From Amaurobius ferox (taxonomy: Eukaryota; Arthropoda; Arachnida; Araneae; Amaurobiidae): DNA of 64,000 bases. The notes below the pieces were generated by a model. It did not search any database. It was given only the letters and a program-made list of their open reading frames with translations, and was not told the DNA's origin. Both the position numbers and the translations under genes were made by a program. Shown here in pieces: positions 45,265 to 57,704 of the stretch. The stretch covers positions 115,700,565 through 115,764,564 of the forward strand of contig OX578142.1 of NCBI GenBank assembly GCA_951213105.1, in the 5' to 3' direction. Positions within the stretch are counted from its first letter, which is position 1; each line of letters opens with the position of its first letter.

Positions 45265-46613
45265 TAAAACAAGAAAGATCAATCATGCTTAAAGCATTGA
45301 TTATGAAACACTTTCCAACTTCAATGCAATTTTATTTAAAAAAGTCGAAAATGCAATACTTTCCTCGGTAATATTTTAAAACTTATCACAATACTACATT
45401 GATTTATTATATTTGAAAACTTAAACCTTCATCGAAAAAGATGAACTTCATTCAAATGACGGCATTGAAATATAAATTGCGTGGTTTAAATATCTCTAAA
45501 ATGCAATACATTCCACGGTAATACTTTTAAATCTATAATAATACTACGATAATTTATTATATTTGAAAACTTCATCGAAAACAACTGAAATTAATTCAAA
45601 TGACTTCATAGAAAAAATAACAAGCCTGGATCTCTCTCTAAAAGCAGGATTTCATTCATAACTTTCTCCATTTCATTCATCACAATACTATAATAATTTA
45701 TTTTATTTAAAAATTAAGACCATGCAGCTACAATTCATAAACTTTATGCTTAAAACTTCATCGAAAAAAATCGTCCTTCTGTTTATGAAATCAATTAATA
45801 TTTCATTCATATCAGCCATGCAGACTCCATGGACTGAATTATTTTGTGTTAAAGAAATACAGTAATTCTAATACAACTCATTCTACATATTTTGCTGTTT
45901 ACATTTTATATAGGTGAAAAATAGGCTTAGTTGTAGAAATAATCAAATTTGAATGAGAATTTAGACTCAAATATATTGTCATTGTGTTGTTTTAGTATGA
46001 AGATGCACAGAATTTAAGCAGAAATAAAGTAGTTTTAGGATGGATACAACACTCAATATGAATTAAAAAGAACTTTAAAAAATCACGAATTTGAAACAAG
46101 ATGGATGCCATATATCATTTTGAAGCGGGTCATGTGATTGTTTCATATCATGGTCACGTGATCGTTTCATATCATGGTCACGTGATCGTTTCATATCATG
46201 GTCACGTGATCGTTTCACATAAGATGTGTAATTATTATTTTAATTTTTATTTAAAAAACTACTGAATATATTTAGCTGAATTTTTTTTTATATATTTTAT
46301 GGAACAATTTGACTATTACCTAAAATTTTCGAAGCAATTTGTGAATTTTAAATCCGCTTAAAAAATGTTAGAAAAATTAGGTCCCATAGGGCTCAATGTA
46401 TTTCATTTTTTCAACCCGGGTTCAATCCAAAACTAATTGTGTGATATTATTCATTTATATTCCCATAGGTCCTACAGACCGTCTGAACAACATACTAAAA
46501 TTTCATTTTGATTAAGTCATTTTTACGGCAGTTATCGTGCTAACGGACAGACAGACAGACAGAATGAACAAAGTCATAAACACTTTTCAACTTTGTTGTA
46601 AAGTTGTAAAGTG
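45265..46613 (+). repeat. long dispersed repeat, copy 2
   Basis: It shares the landmark series of 2325-3357 in the same order: GAAAGATCAATCATG, CAAGATGGATGCCATA, TTTGAAGCGGG, CCCATAGG, CAGACAGACAGA and ATGAACAAAGTCATAAACAC. Internal segments (AATGCAATAC..TCGGTAATA.TTTTAAA) are duplicated within the copy at about 45350 and 45496. The CACGTG-bearing segment has expanded into four 24 bp units. Confidence 0.6.
46128..46221 (+). repeat. 24 bp minisatellite with CACGTG, four units
   Basis: Units start at 46128, 46152, 46176 and 46200 (GGTCACGTGATCGTTTCATA then TCAT). The first unit has CATGTG; the other three have the CACGTG palindrome. The equivalent place in copy 1 (near 2950) has a single GGCACGTGACG. 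Confidence 0.9.
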
Positions 46614-47021
46614 TTAAAAACTGATAAGATCAAAACTTATAAAAGATCAATTACTTTCGGTGGAAGGCATTGAATTTCAGCCATATTTCAGAAATAAATT
46701 AGTCACATAGTAAGAACTATAAGCATAATTGTAAATAATAATAGTAATAAGAGAAATAGAGATAACATTTCAAAAATATATTTTGTTCTCAAACACTAAA
46801 GAACGGGGTGAATTGACACTATACTTCCAAATTGTAGTATAAGTTGATTTAACTCTGAAAGTAATGGATTCACTCACTCAAAAATATGGTGCGATGAGTG
46901 ACATTAATTCTTGCATTGTTAAGAACTTTAAAAATAGGGAAAATAGAAAACAGTGACAAATTATATCTAAGTTTACAATGTAATAATTTAATAAAAATAA
47001 AATAACTGAAACTTCAAAATA
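46614..47021. other. no recognised gene
   Basis: AT-rich spacer between the dispersed repeat and the mariner insertion site. It ends in the TA target at 47020-47021. Confidence 0.5.
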
Positions 47022-48285
47022 CGAGGATCACACTGAAATTTTTGAGACAGGGGCAGACGATATGCGCTAGAAAAAAATTATTGGTCGGATATTTAAATTG
47101 TTACTCTTTTATGTCCGCAGATGATAATTTATGGCAACAATTACAATTTAGCTATCGTAGAACAAATTTTGAAAGAAAAAGAAAATGAAGTTGACGCGTG
47201 AGCATTATCGAGCTATGATTTTCTATGACTTTAAAGTGGGGCTGAATCAAGAAGAATGTCTTCAACATCTACAATTAGCATAATGGAAATGATGCTCCAT
47301 CTTGTGCCACGGTATTCAGATGGTTTACAGAGTTTAGAAGAGGTCAAAATTCTCTCCTGGATGAAGAACACACAGGAAGACCTTTGTCAGCTGTAGTCCC
47401 AGAAAATGTGTCGGCCATTCGATAAATGTTAATCGATGATGATCACTGTACCTACCAAATGATACAGAAGGAACTTAACATTAGATCCGCAGTTATACAT
47501 AAAATTATTCATGAAGAACTGCATATGAAAAAATTAGTTTGTCGTTGGGTCCCCCATAATTTAACAGAACACCAAAAAGCGGAGCGTATCAGAATCAGTA
47601 AAGAAACCCTAAAATTACCTAATGAGGGTGGACACTGCATTATTTCTAAAATCATAACTGGTGATGAAACGAACATACCATTTTTTGCGTTCCAACGCGT
47701 CAAAAAAGTAACGTATGGGTCTTTGAAGATGACTCCAAACATACAATAGTGAAAAGACAACGAACAATGAAAAAAGTAATGTATGCCGTGTTCTTCAGAA
47801 GTACATGTCGAGTCAAAGCCATAAAGCTAGAAGGACAAAAGACAGTTACAGCTAACTGGTACACCACCAAGTGTCTTCCAGAAATTCTTCAGGAACTGAA
47901 TGTTAGGGGACTCATGCTTCACCATGACAATGCATCTTCCCATTCAGCAAAAATGACGGTCGAATTTCTTGAACAGAGAAACATCAAAGTGATAGAACAT
48001 CCGTCCTATTCACCTGATCTTGCTATGTGTGACTTTTGGCTATTTTTTAAACTAAAAAAAAAATTACGTGGGCGTCGTTTCCATTCCGCAGATGAGATTG
48101 ATGAGGCTATAAAATCATATTTTAATCGATTCCAAGAAATGGATGACTTGAAGCATTTAATCTTTGGAAAATTCGCCTACAAAAGTGCATTAATGTTGGA
48201 GGAGTGTATTTTGAACACTCTTAAGAGTTGGTAAGTTTAACTTGTACCACTTAGCTGTATCTCAAAAATTTCAGTGTGACCCTCG
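47022..48285 (+). mobile_element. full-length mariner element
   Basis: The left terminus CGAGGATCACACTGAAATTT and the inverted right terminus (CGAGGGTCACACTGAAATTT on the minus strand) match over about 26 bases with one difference. Both are flanked by TA (47020-47021 and 48286-48287), the mariner target duplication. The length of 1264 bp is typical for mariner. It contains one transposase reading region on the plus strand, interrupted as described under the pseudogene. Confidence 0.92.
47185..48234 (+). pseudogene. mariner transposase, broken reading frame
   Basis: The encoded enzyme would be a DDD transposase that cuts at the element's TIRs. The ATG at 47185 opens a start-like MKLTREHYRAMIFYDF, then a frame change near 47280 leads to VFRWFTEFRRGQNSLLDEE and TGRPLSAVVPE. 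A stop lies just before 47426. The next part (47426-47700) has the linker motif WVPHNLTEHQK and the first catalytic block ITGDET. A frameshift at about 47690-47720 precedes the last part (to 48234), with VMYAVFFRST, WYTTKCLPEILQEL, LMLHHDNASSHSA and YSPDLAMCDFWLF. Thirty-four residues separate the last two aspartates, the mariner DD34D spacing. All three catalytic residues survive, but at least two frame changes and one stop prevent a full protein. Confidence 0.92.
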
Positions 48286-48287
48286 TA

Positions 48288-50288
48288 CCAGTATTTTCCT
48301 GTCAATACCGGTAATACAATCGGATCGGAATACCTAGGTTTTCAAGATCCGAGGAACCAAGTATTGCATGTCCAACAGGCATTTTAATCTGTGGATCAAT
48401 TCGTAAATGGCACTAACATTAATATCACATCCAAAAAATTGAATTGTTCTCCATCATTTTAGTAATTTTCAAGCATATGCGTTGACTTTTTATTAATAAA
48501 CTATTATTTTGCGATCTTAAAAACTTTTTTATACTGATATATTCAAACTGTTTATTCAAAACTGTTCAAAACTATTCAAAAACTGTTTCTTCAAAATACT
48601 TCGTCAATTGAATTTGAGAATGAAACATTTGAACAATCACTGGCTCAAACAGTTAATAAACAATGGGGAAAAAATCGATAGTTTTAAATATTCTGTTATA
48701 GATATGTGAATCGTAAATATATTTTAAGAGAAATGTTTAGTGTGCTTGATTAGTCACACCCGGCAAATATGCATGGAGTATAAATTTTAGTACCAGGATC
48801 CTATTTTTTGCTGTTTTGTCAGTACCTTTATGTGGGTGTACAGAAGTAAAAAGATAAAGCGCCGTGTTATCTTAAGATTAAAGAGTGTTAAGGTAAACTT
48901 AATTACCTTCGGGTTAAGCATTTAAAAGTCATCCCCCAAAGGAAAAAAAGAAATATTCGCAAAAAGAAAATCCCATCTTGATTTAGCTCTAATAGCCATA
49001 GAGTCCTACAACACCGAGTTACAATAGCTTTTCCTATCACATTTGCAGATCGCAGTCTGTTTTTCCAAGCACCATCGGTCAAACGTCCAAAAGGCGCTAA
49101 TCGGGTAAAGGGTCAAATGAACCCAACAGGTGTTGCCAGATAAAGATCTGGAATCTTCCTCACGAAAAGATGTGCTCATTAAAGCCCTATCCGTGATGGT
49201 TCCTCTGCTGCCTTCATTTAGCCAGGGTGTTAGATGCAAAGTTTCAATCTCCTTTTCTTTCATATTAATTGTTTAGCGTCTTTATTTACAGTTGCATTGT
49301 TATAGATGGCGCGCACCATGTAATCAACAGAGGGTTCTTGCAGGGAAGAAGGGTGGAGAGCTATTGAAAAGGGAGTGTTCATTACTCAACTTTAAGTAGG
49401 TAGATAGTGAGGTGTCGAAAATTTCAGGAAAGAATAACGTCTCGGATGTCTTGCGCCATTAAAAACGCGTAGCTTGATTGGAATCCGAGTACTTAATAGA
49501 TTTAATATGCTTTCGGTCTTTGTGAGTGAAGGTTATCGGTTTTTTTACCCAATTTTTTGCAAGCACGGCATTCAAAAAGCTGGTGAAAAGCCTTCCGTCG
49601 CAGCTCGAAAGGTCTATATTCCTTTTTCAATGTATTCTACGGTCCGTGACAAATATTTTAGATGGAAGTAAAGATGTAACTTTTAGATACAAAAAGAAAG
49701 CATAGTTACAGAGACAAAGGCTAGATGAATGAGGATTATGTTGATAGAAAAGGAAAGTCTTGATAAAGAACCTCATAAAATATATAAAAAAAATATTTGA
49801 AAATTATTTTAAATATTTGAAATTTAATTTAATGGTATGCCAGAACGCTTAAAAGTTACATTACTATTTTATTTTATTTCATTTCGTTGCAACATTTTAT
49901 ATCCTTGTTTTTCCCTCAATAATGTATAGGGTGGTCATAATTAAGGACACTCGAAGCCAAAAGATGTAAATGCAAAACATTTGATATTGCGTAGATTGCG
50001 TTCACAGTTAAACATTAACAATAATTCAAAGGAAAAAGGTTTTTCATTATTACTTAATAATTCCTGTTTTTCTCCCTTATTTTCTGGAAAAATTCTTTAC
50101 AATTTTATAAAAATTATAGACATAGTGACTAATGTTTTAATGATAATCTGCACTTATGCCTTTTGGCTGCAAAAAATAATACTTAAAAAAACTGTGGATA
50201 TAAGTGTAATGACAGCCAAATAAAAGCCAAATAATAAGGCCAAAAAATGTATTTCAAATTAATAACAACAGTATTTTGCAAAGAAGAA
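48288..50288. other. no recognised gene
   Basis: AT-rich sequence. An 85-residue minus-strand frame at 49006-49263 resembles nothing I know. ATAGGGTGGTCATAATTAAG near 49928 looks like a TIR start, but no partner is found. Confidence 0.35.
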
Positions 50289-50483
50289 CAGGTACTCAAG
50301 AGAACCTATACCAATGGTACAACGCCATAAAAGGTAATAAAAATTAAGACCATTTGAAATCAAAAGTAAAAGTTAAAGGCTATATAAAATGTGTATTTTA
50401 AATAAATAAGTCTTTTTCAGATGACAACAGGTGTTCAACAAGACCTATAACAAGAGTATAATACCATAAAAGACAATAAAAAT
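50289..50483 (+). repeat. direct duplication of a ~57 bp segment, 138 bp apart
   Basis: ACAGGTACTCAAGAGAACCT and the following ATAC..CATAAAAGGTAATAAAAAT at 50289-50345 recur, with about 80% identity, as ACAGGTGTTCAACAAGACCT and onward at 50427-50483. Confidence 0.55.
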
Positions 50484-53400
50484 GACAATGACAAGCGTCA
50501 AGTCATGACCCAATGGATTGAGAACAAATTTGTCAAGATCCATGGCGCCAAGGTTTGACATCAATAATTCAAAAATATTTACAACACGTCATAATGTTGG
50601 AATCACAAGACAATAAGATTACGCAAGGCTTTAGTAACAAAGCACACCAAACGAAAACTACCCAAAGCATTTAAACCGTGAAAAGAATTAGCCAATAAAA
50701 GAAATAAGCAGAAGCAAGGAATAGACACTGTCTTAAAAATTTGCGATGCAGTAAGTTTAATTTTAAGGAGTAGGAGAACTCCCAAAAAATGATGTTCAAG
50801 CTCTTAGCATGGAGTCAAAATCACCTGCAATCTTAAAATCGAACTTAAATTAAGTGCGCTGAATATTTCCCCATGTATCAGCATAAGTTCAGGATACTTT
50901 ATTACAGATGCAGAGCCTACGTTTTGACAAGAGACTGTAGATCAACAACAGGATGTTCAGAGGACGGTGCAGTTCAATACTTAGTGAGGAAATTTATCTA
51001 TTTATTTATTTGGAATACACTTCTCAACAAGCACTAGCCCAGTTATATAGAACAAATTTAATGAAATGTAATGAATAAGTAATTAGTTGAATATTAAATT
51101 ATTTGCCATAAAAGTTATGAAATGCATCCACTGAAAAAACCTACCTCGCTTATTAGTTCAATTTTAATATAAATAAAATTAGCAAAAATTATGTTATTAC
51201 AAGTATATAAGTGCTCATTGATATAAAATATATTAAACAAATAAATAAGAAATTTAAATTCACCAATTTGACTTGTAATTATTTTAGTCCATTTAATAAT
51301 TATCTGTTTCAGCTTTATTATTTTAGACGCAACAAACAAAAACTTTATTTTGGTTAATTTCCTTTTCGAAAATTAACGCAACACAACGCAATCACTACTA
51401 TATTGTTACCTTTTCTAAAACCAATACATTATTCAAAATTAAAAATAGCCATCAATAAATTTAATGAAGAATTATATTCTTTACACGTTTAAGGGGATAA
51501 TATAATTTTAGTTTAACTATAAATTTAGTTTCACAATAAATTATGCAAACAACATGTTTTATGATACAAAGGTGTAGATTCATTAAGAGTTTTGACATTG
51601 CAATCAAAAATTCATACAAAGAATAATGTTTCACTTGCTCTCCATGTAATACGTTTCATCCGGTTTATTTACTTCCTTACCAGCATTTTAGAATATGGTT
51701 AGGAAATATCATTTCTGCTTCATCCTAATGAATCAAGGTGAGGAAGAATTTTATACAGCTTATGACAGATTGTGATAGATTGGAGGCACATACTACAAGA
51801 TATGCATGAGGCTTGCAAAATCAGGATACTTGTTTTTGTTCTCAACAAGAAGTTCGGGCACAGCAGTTGCCTTTACTGTTAGCCCTATTGGATTCCATTT
51901 GAAGTATGAAAAATAACTTATGTTCCAGTTCAATAATTCCGTTTAAAAGTGAAATTTGTAGCTCCCAAGTACCAAGATTTCACACATCATTGAAAATGAC
52001 CTGTCGGTTTTCTTCAGGCACATTAATATTATGGTCATACCTGTATTGCTGATTGTATTCTCATAGCCTCCTAGATTCATGAATTCGTGAAATTTCTGAT
52101 TCATGACTAAATATTTCTGCATTTCTTAATATCTTGACTCTGTATCATTTCAAATTTTTGATCATCAGATTTTATTCCTTTCAGTCTGACGTACAGCTGG
52201 AATTGTATGTTCAGGCTACTATTGAATCTCTCTCATTCTCTGTTTCCTATGATCTTTCAGAAGATTCATAACTGATGTCATTGTCTGCAGAGATGTAATC
52301 TACGTCTTGATCCGTGTAGTCTCTAGCACTAAAGCAATGTAGCGTCATTTATCAAGAAATAATAATGATTACTATGCAGAGAAAAGAGATAAAAAATATC
52401 GCTAAGAATTTAATATACTGACAAATAAAAATTGTTATTTGCCATAAATGTTGAGATTATGGTTGTTTTTATCAGTCAGTGTTTTTCAACAAAAAATGTA
52501 ACTTTTTCTCAAGAAAACATTAACTAAAAAAATAATAACAAATAAAAAATTACGCATTGACTAATCACAGTAACAAGTTAAAAACACGGAGTCACAAAAA
52601 GGAATAGCAATGTCACTGTGAGACCAGAAATTGATCTCACACTTTGGTGAGACAGCTTTATGCCGTGTATTTATTATGTTCAAAACGGCAAACAATACTG
52701 CCAGTCTAGATGGCGCCGAGTTTTACGGCATGTGAACTCAGAGGTCACAAAATCATAAATTTAGGGGCGCAATGACTGAAGGGGCCAAGCTGGCCCTTAC
52801 GAGGATGTGGAATGGTTCCATTGGTTAAATAAGTAACCAATGGAAAAAGGGGCTTGTTGCGTCACTCTTAATGCTACAAATGAAAGCAAGGGGGAAAATG
52901 ACACCCCCGAGAAAGAGGAAACCACAACCTGGACCGAAGAAGAACGTCGAGGCAGATACAAAACGATGACTGAAAAACGAGTTCGACATTATGATGCAGT
53001 GCAGTAGTATGACTTGATCAATGTGTATGATATATACTTGTATGCGACATTATGAGTCAGCAGTACAAGACAGATTTGAAGGTATGTGTTCCTCAAATAT
53101 TCACAGGTTATCAAAATACGTTAGGCATATGATTACTGGTCTCACGTGCTATCTCACATGTGGTTATCTCACATGCTATCTTCCTAAATAATTAATAAGC
53201 AGAGTAATTATTGTAATTACATTTAATAAGTATTTTATGTTGTTAATAAATGTGTTATTGTTAAAGTTAAAATGGTGCAATCCTTTTAGTAACATATTAA
53301 TTAATATTCTTTTACAGGACTCACGCAAAGGTAAAATAATTGGAGGGTTTTATACAGCGGCACAATAATGCAATGTTCATTAATTAATGAGTCCACTATG

Positions 53401-54628
53401 TACGAATTTACGACCATATTAAGAGATAAAGATAGATATGTTAACGATAAATAATTGGAGGGTTATTGCGAACACAAAGTAGTAGTAAATAATAAATGTT
53501 AATTTTAACTTTTATTATTAATTTTAAGTTTTTATTATATTTTAAAATGTGTGCCACAGTCACATTGTCCATGTACAGCTGTACTGTCACGTGGAAGAGT
53601 ATACGTGTTAGAAAAATGGTACAAATATGCTTGTATCCCTTGTGCTCCAAACACAAGCCAAATATAAGAAAGTGGTTAAATGATTTACCAACATATAAGA
53701 ATACAGGTGAGAAATTATTTATATCCCTTTACCACCGAACAGAGGGTCTTTTTCTTGCACTCTCCCCCTCATGCACTTAACTATTTTACTATTATCTTTT
53801 TAATTTGTCAATTATACCTTCTTAATCCAAAAATTCTTAACTTTAATTTTTTAACTTCATAACTTCATTTTTTTTTCATTTTTAAACTCTAATTTTATTC
53901 TTTGCTTGAGAGCTTTTTGCGCTCTTTCAATTTAATTGTTTACTTTCTCTCACGGTATATCTGTCCCTTCCCTCCCTTCCCTTTCCACTGACTTGTAGGC
54001 TAAAGCCGTCCAAGACAACCACGGACCAATAGGAAAGCATCTTCTGGCAACCAACCATTCAGCGCCCTCTTCGGAGCTGAGTGCCCAAGCAAATCCTATA
54101 TATATGCCACACCTAGAAAGGTCAACATATTGCTATCTTTTTCGATGTGGGGGTGAGTGCTTCGGCACAGGGACCCCGGAACGATGCGCCTTGGCTTGGC
54201 CTTTTGTCTTATAGGGTTCTCAATTAAACTAGCCCCTTTTCAAATACTTTTGCAAAGGTATCTATTGAATAGACAAAACTCAGTCAGACATAGTAGGAAT
54301 AGCTGTAAAAATATGCGGAAGCAAGCTCATGAAACTAATATTTTAAAAATCATCAGCAGGGAATATTTGAAAAGCGGAATGGCAGAAAATATTTTACAAA
54401 ACTTTATGCACCTCGTCATATAGTAAAATATCGTTATTTCTAGTCCTTGCTATGTTTGTTTCCTGTGAGTTTTCTTCAAGTTGAGGGTTATAACTCCGTT
54501 CGAGTAAATGTTCCGAAACGAGTATGTTTAAAAGTTGTATCGTTAGAATTACGTTTGTTAGTTTCCAATTAGCCTTTAGCCCCTGTATATTATTCAAGTA
54601 AAAAACAGTCTAATTATCCCCCCCCCCC
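50484..54628. other. no recognised gene; two blocks with promoter-like words
   Basis: About 52611-53030 has CCATTGGTTAAATAAG, CCAATGG and an AC-rich purine block. About 54020-54190 has GGACCAATAGG, then CTATATATATGCC. Either could be a solo LTR U3 region, but no paired LTR, primer-binding site or gag/pol is visible. AATTGGAGGGTT occurs twice (53338 and 53453). The minus strand of 51770-52340 contains short runs of sensible codons broken by many stops, possibly a very old coding relic. Confidence 0.35.
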
Positions 54629-55815
54629 ACATTCTTCCCTTCAAATGCACCCAGTTATTGTGTGACATCTACTTCATCCCTGTCGTATAAGAAATTATCT
54701 TTAATTTAATTTTCATTCTCCCCTTTCAAATTCGCCCAGTTATGCTATAACTACTCCATCCCAGGCATGCAGAAAATTTTATTTAATCACCTTATATTCT
54801 CCTTTTTCAAATGAGCCTAGTTATACTATAACAACTCAATGCCGGTTATGAAAGAAACTCTATTTAACCACCTTACATTCTCCCCTTTCAAATGCGTCCA
54901 GTTATGCTCTAACAAATGCTCAATCCCGGTCGTGAAAGAAATGCACTTTAACCAGCTTACATTCTCCCCATTATGCTCTCAGTTATGCTGTAACAAATAG
55001 TCCATCTCGGCCGTATAAGAAATTATCGTTAATCACCTTATATTCTCCCTTTTCAAATGCGTCCAGTTATACCATTATACTATAAAAATTACTCCAGCCT
55101 TGTCCCATAAGAAATTCTCTTTAATCGCTTTAAATTCTACACTTCCAAATGCTCCCAGTTATGCTACAACTGTTCATTTAGGTCATGTAAGAAATTATCT
55201 TTGATCACCTTATAATCTCCCCTTTTAAATGCACGCATTTATGCTATAACAACTACTCCATCCTGATCCTGTAAGAAATTATCTTTAATCAGATTACATT
55301 CTCCCCTTCCAAATTTGCTCAACTACGATATAACAACTTCTCCATCCAGGTCGTGTAAGAAATGGTCTTACATTCCACCCTTTCAAATGCTGCCAGTTAT
55401 GTTATAACAACTATTCCATTCCGGTCGTGTAAGAAATTATCTTTAATCACCTTACATTCTCCCCTTTCAAATGCGCCCAGTTATACTATTACAACTACTC
55501 AACCCCGACCATGTAAGAAATTATCTTTAATGGCCTTACATTCTCCTTTTCTAAATGCCTCCTTTTCTCTTTAATCACCTTACATTCTCCCCTTTCAAAT
55601 GCGCCCAGTTATACTATTACAACTACTCAACCCCGACCATGTAAGAAATTATCTTTAATGGCCTTACATTCTCCTTTTCTAAATGCAACCAGTTATACTA
55701 TAACAACTATTCTCTCCCGGTCTTGTAAGAAATTATCTTTAATCAACTTACGTTATCCCCTTTCAAATGCGGTCAGTTATACTATAACTACACCATCTTA
55801 GTCGTGTAAGGAATT
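54629..55815. repeat. ~84 bp minisatellite, ~14 units
   Basis: The unit runs CATTCTCCCCTTTCAAATGC, GCCCAGTTATACTATAACAA, CTACTCCATCCCGGTCGTGT and AAGAAATTATCTTTAATCAC, then a few bases to the next. Starts lie near 54631, 54713, 54797, 54877, 54959, 55041, 55131, 55212, 55298, 55370, 55455 and 55540, then a duplicated pair. The 118 bases at 55441-55558 are identical to 55569-55686, a recent local duplication. The 70-residue frame at 55362-55574 is a repeat translation. Confidence 0.92.
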
Positions 55816-57539
55816 CAATTGAATTATGTCGTACAAATGTAAACAATTTGTTTCCATTTTATGAAATACATTTAGGGTTTAAAATGTAGAAAATTGGATT
55901 TCATTATCAAAATTAATACTTTCGTTTCAAATTGATACTTGAAAACTTTTTCTGGAGCAAATATGGTTTGAATATAAGTTCAGTAATATTCTAAATTAAG
56001 AACTATTATGTAATAAGAATTAATAATATTATTTTGTACCGCATCGTGCAAGCTGTCACTGGGAATTTTGTTCTGTTGTTTACATTCCTGTAAGTAAATA
56101 AATAAATAAATGAAAGTTTAAATCAATTAAATTTGTATCGATAATAATGATATAATGGTTTTTCTTTTACTAAAGCTTTGAGTTTTCATAAAAAAATTAA
56201 TCGCAATAGAATTAAGTCATTATATCTCCTTCGATGATTGTATATACTTTTCTTTTATACTACACATGGAAAAAGAAGTAATATGACAGATATAATATAT
56301 CGGATTTAGACTGGTTATCGATCATATCTTGATAGATCAGATATCAGTGTGGACTGCAGTTTCTCAAAGGTTTAATGGAGCTTACAGGAATAGATCAGAC
56401 TAATTGAGAATCAAGTAATGAAAATTGATATCATTGGTAATTGATGATAAAACATTGTGAATATAGAAGGAAAAGACAGATATGCTGAAACCTTAACATC
56501 GTCAAAAACAGATAATAATGATATCTCAATTATAAATATTTAGTATATCAAACGAACTATGTATGCCAAAAGATGCTAAAGCAGTGATTTTAATCAATAA
56601 TTACGCCTATTTACAACTGATTCCGCAACTCATATTTTAAGAAATAAATTGTAAAAGATCGTAAAATATGAAAATAAAGGCAATCGTCTTAGTAACTTCG
56701 TAGATTGGACATCGCCTCCATCCATTCGTTGTCTGGGCAAATTTCAAAATTTGCAAATTAGGACTTACTGAAATGTTCTGTGACTATCATCTTCAATCAT
56801 TCGTCGTCTGGGCAAGTTTAAAAATTTACATATTAGGTGGTGCTAAATTTCTGTATAGCTTGAAATTTAATAAACAAATAGATTATTTAAGAGAGCTTGT
56901 GAAAAAAATAGTAGATTTTTAATACCAAGTCTTGTAAACTGCTGCACAATAAAATATTAGAATTGCGAAGCAAGTTTAAAACGCATTATCTAATAAGAGA
57001 GAGATTATAAATCTAGTATAATAAATATTAGATTCTTGGGGGGAGGGGGGGGTTAAGTTTGGTTTTTGAATGCTTACAATTAACAGATACTGCTGACTAA
57101 AATGTTCGTATTGTAATTGTGATGTAAACACAAAATATTCCTAATGAGATGGACTGGAAATTCAGTAAAAAGCATATAATACAATAAATATAAACAGAAA
57201 AATGTAAATTGAAAGTATATATTATTTTAAGAGTTCCGAAGACGAAAACTTTTGAATTATTAAAGTAATACTAAGCAATTCCTCTCAAGTAGCATAGGCA
57301 CTTAAAATTTAGTACTGGGGTAGATTAATAATTAAAACCAAAATAAATATAAGTTTTTCTAGTATTTATATATTAAGAGATGTTACAAATTCAAATAAAT
57401 AAATGCAAAATGCTACAATAATGATTACACTTCGAAATTAGTACGTAAGTAGATAAAAACTAGTAGATTTACAAATACTTATTTTTAATGGTTACATTAA
57501 AATTTATATCAAATGGAAAACGCTCGAATTCTCTTAGAT
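55816..57539. other. no recognised gene
   Basis: AT-rich sequence. CATTCGT(C/T)GTCTGGGCAA..TTT occurs at about 56720 and 56796, a short duplication. An interrupted G run (six, A, eight) lies at 57038-57052. No coding sequence is recognised. Confidence 0.4.
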
Positions 57540-57696
57540 CAGTGATACCCAATCTGTTTTGTTTGCAGAAGTCCTTAAATTATTTCGTAAAATCTCAAAC
57601 AAACACTGCCTGACATCTCACGGAACCCCAGATACGTGCTAGTGAAATCTGAGGTTCGTGCTTAGAGTTCCGTGGAATCCTATATGGGAATCACTG
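57540..57696. mobile_element. miniature hAT-like element, 157 bp
   Basis: The left end CAGTGATACCCAATCTG and the right end ATGGGAATCACTG form a hAT-style TIR (CAGTGATNCCCA). The flanks TCTTAGAT (57532-57539) and CTCTAGAT (57697-57704) are a near-match 8 bp duplication that differs by what looks like one indel. The interior includes CATCTCACGGAACCCC and GTTCCGTGGAATCC, which can pair. Confidence 0.55.
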
Positions 57697-57704
57697 CTCT
57701 AGAT

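Noticed and set aside
49925..49960. Left end of a TIR transposon (AGGGTGGTCATAATTAAG)
   Set aside because: No inverted partner exists within the following several kilobases. It may be a truncated copy.
51770..52340. Decayed coding relic on the minus strand
   Set aside because: Short runs of plausible codons occur, but stops are frequent and no family motif could be identified.
52611..53340. Solo LTR of a retrotransposon
   Set aside because: CCAAT-like and TATA-like words and a possible splice-acceptor-like TTTTACAG are present, but there is no matching second LTR, target duplication or primer-binding site.
54020..54190. Promoter with CCAAT and TATATATA boxes
   Set aside because: The words fit a promoter or LTR U3 region, but no transcript unit follows, and such words are common in AT-rich DNA.
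54629..55815. CRISPR-like repeat array
   Set aside because: The whole ~84 bp unit repeats without unique spacers, and the genome is eukaryotic in character. It is a minisatellite.
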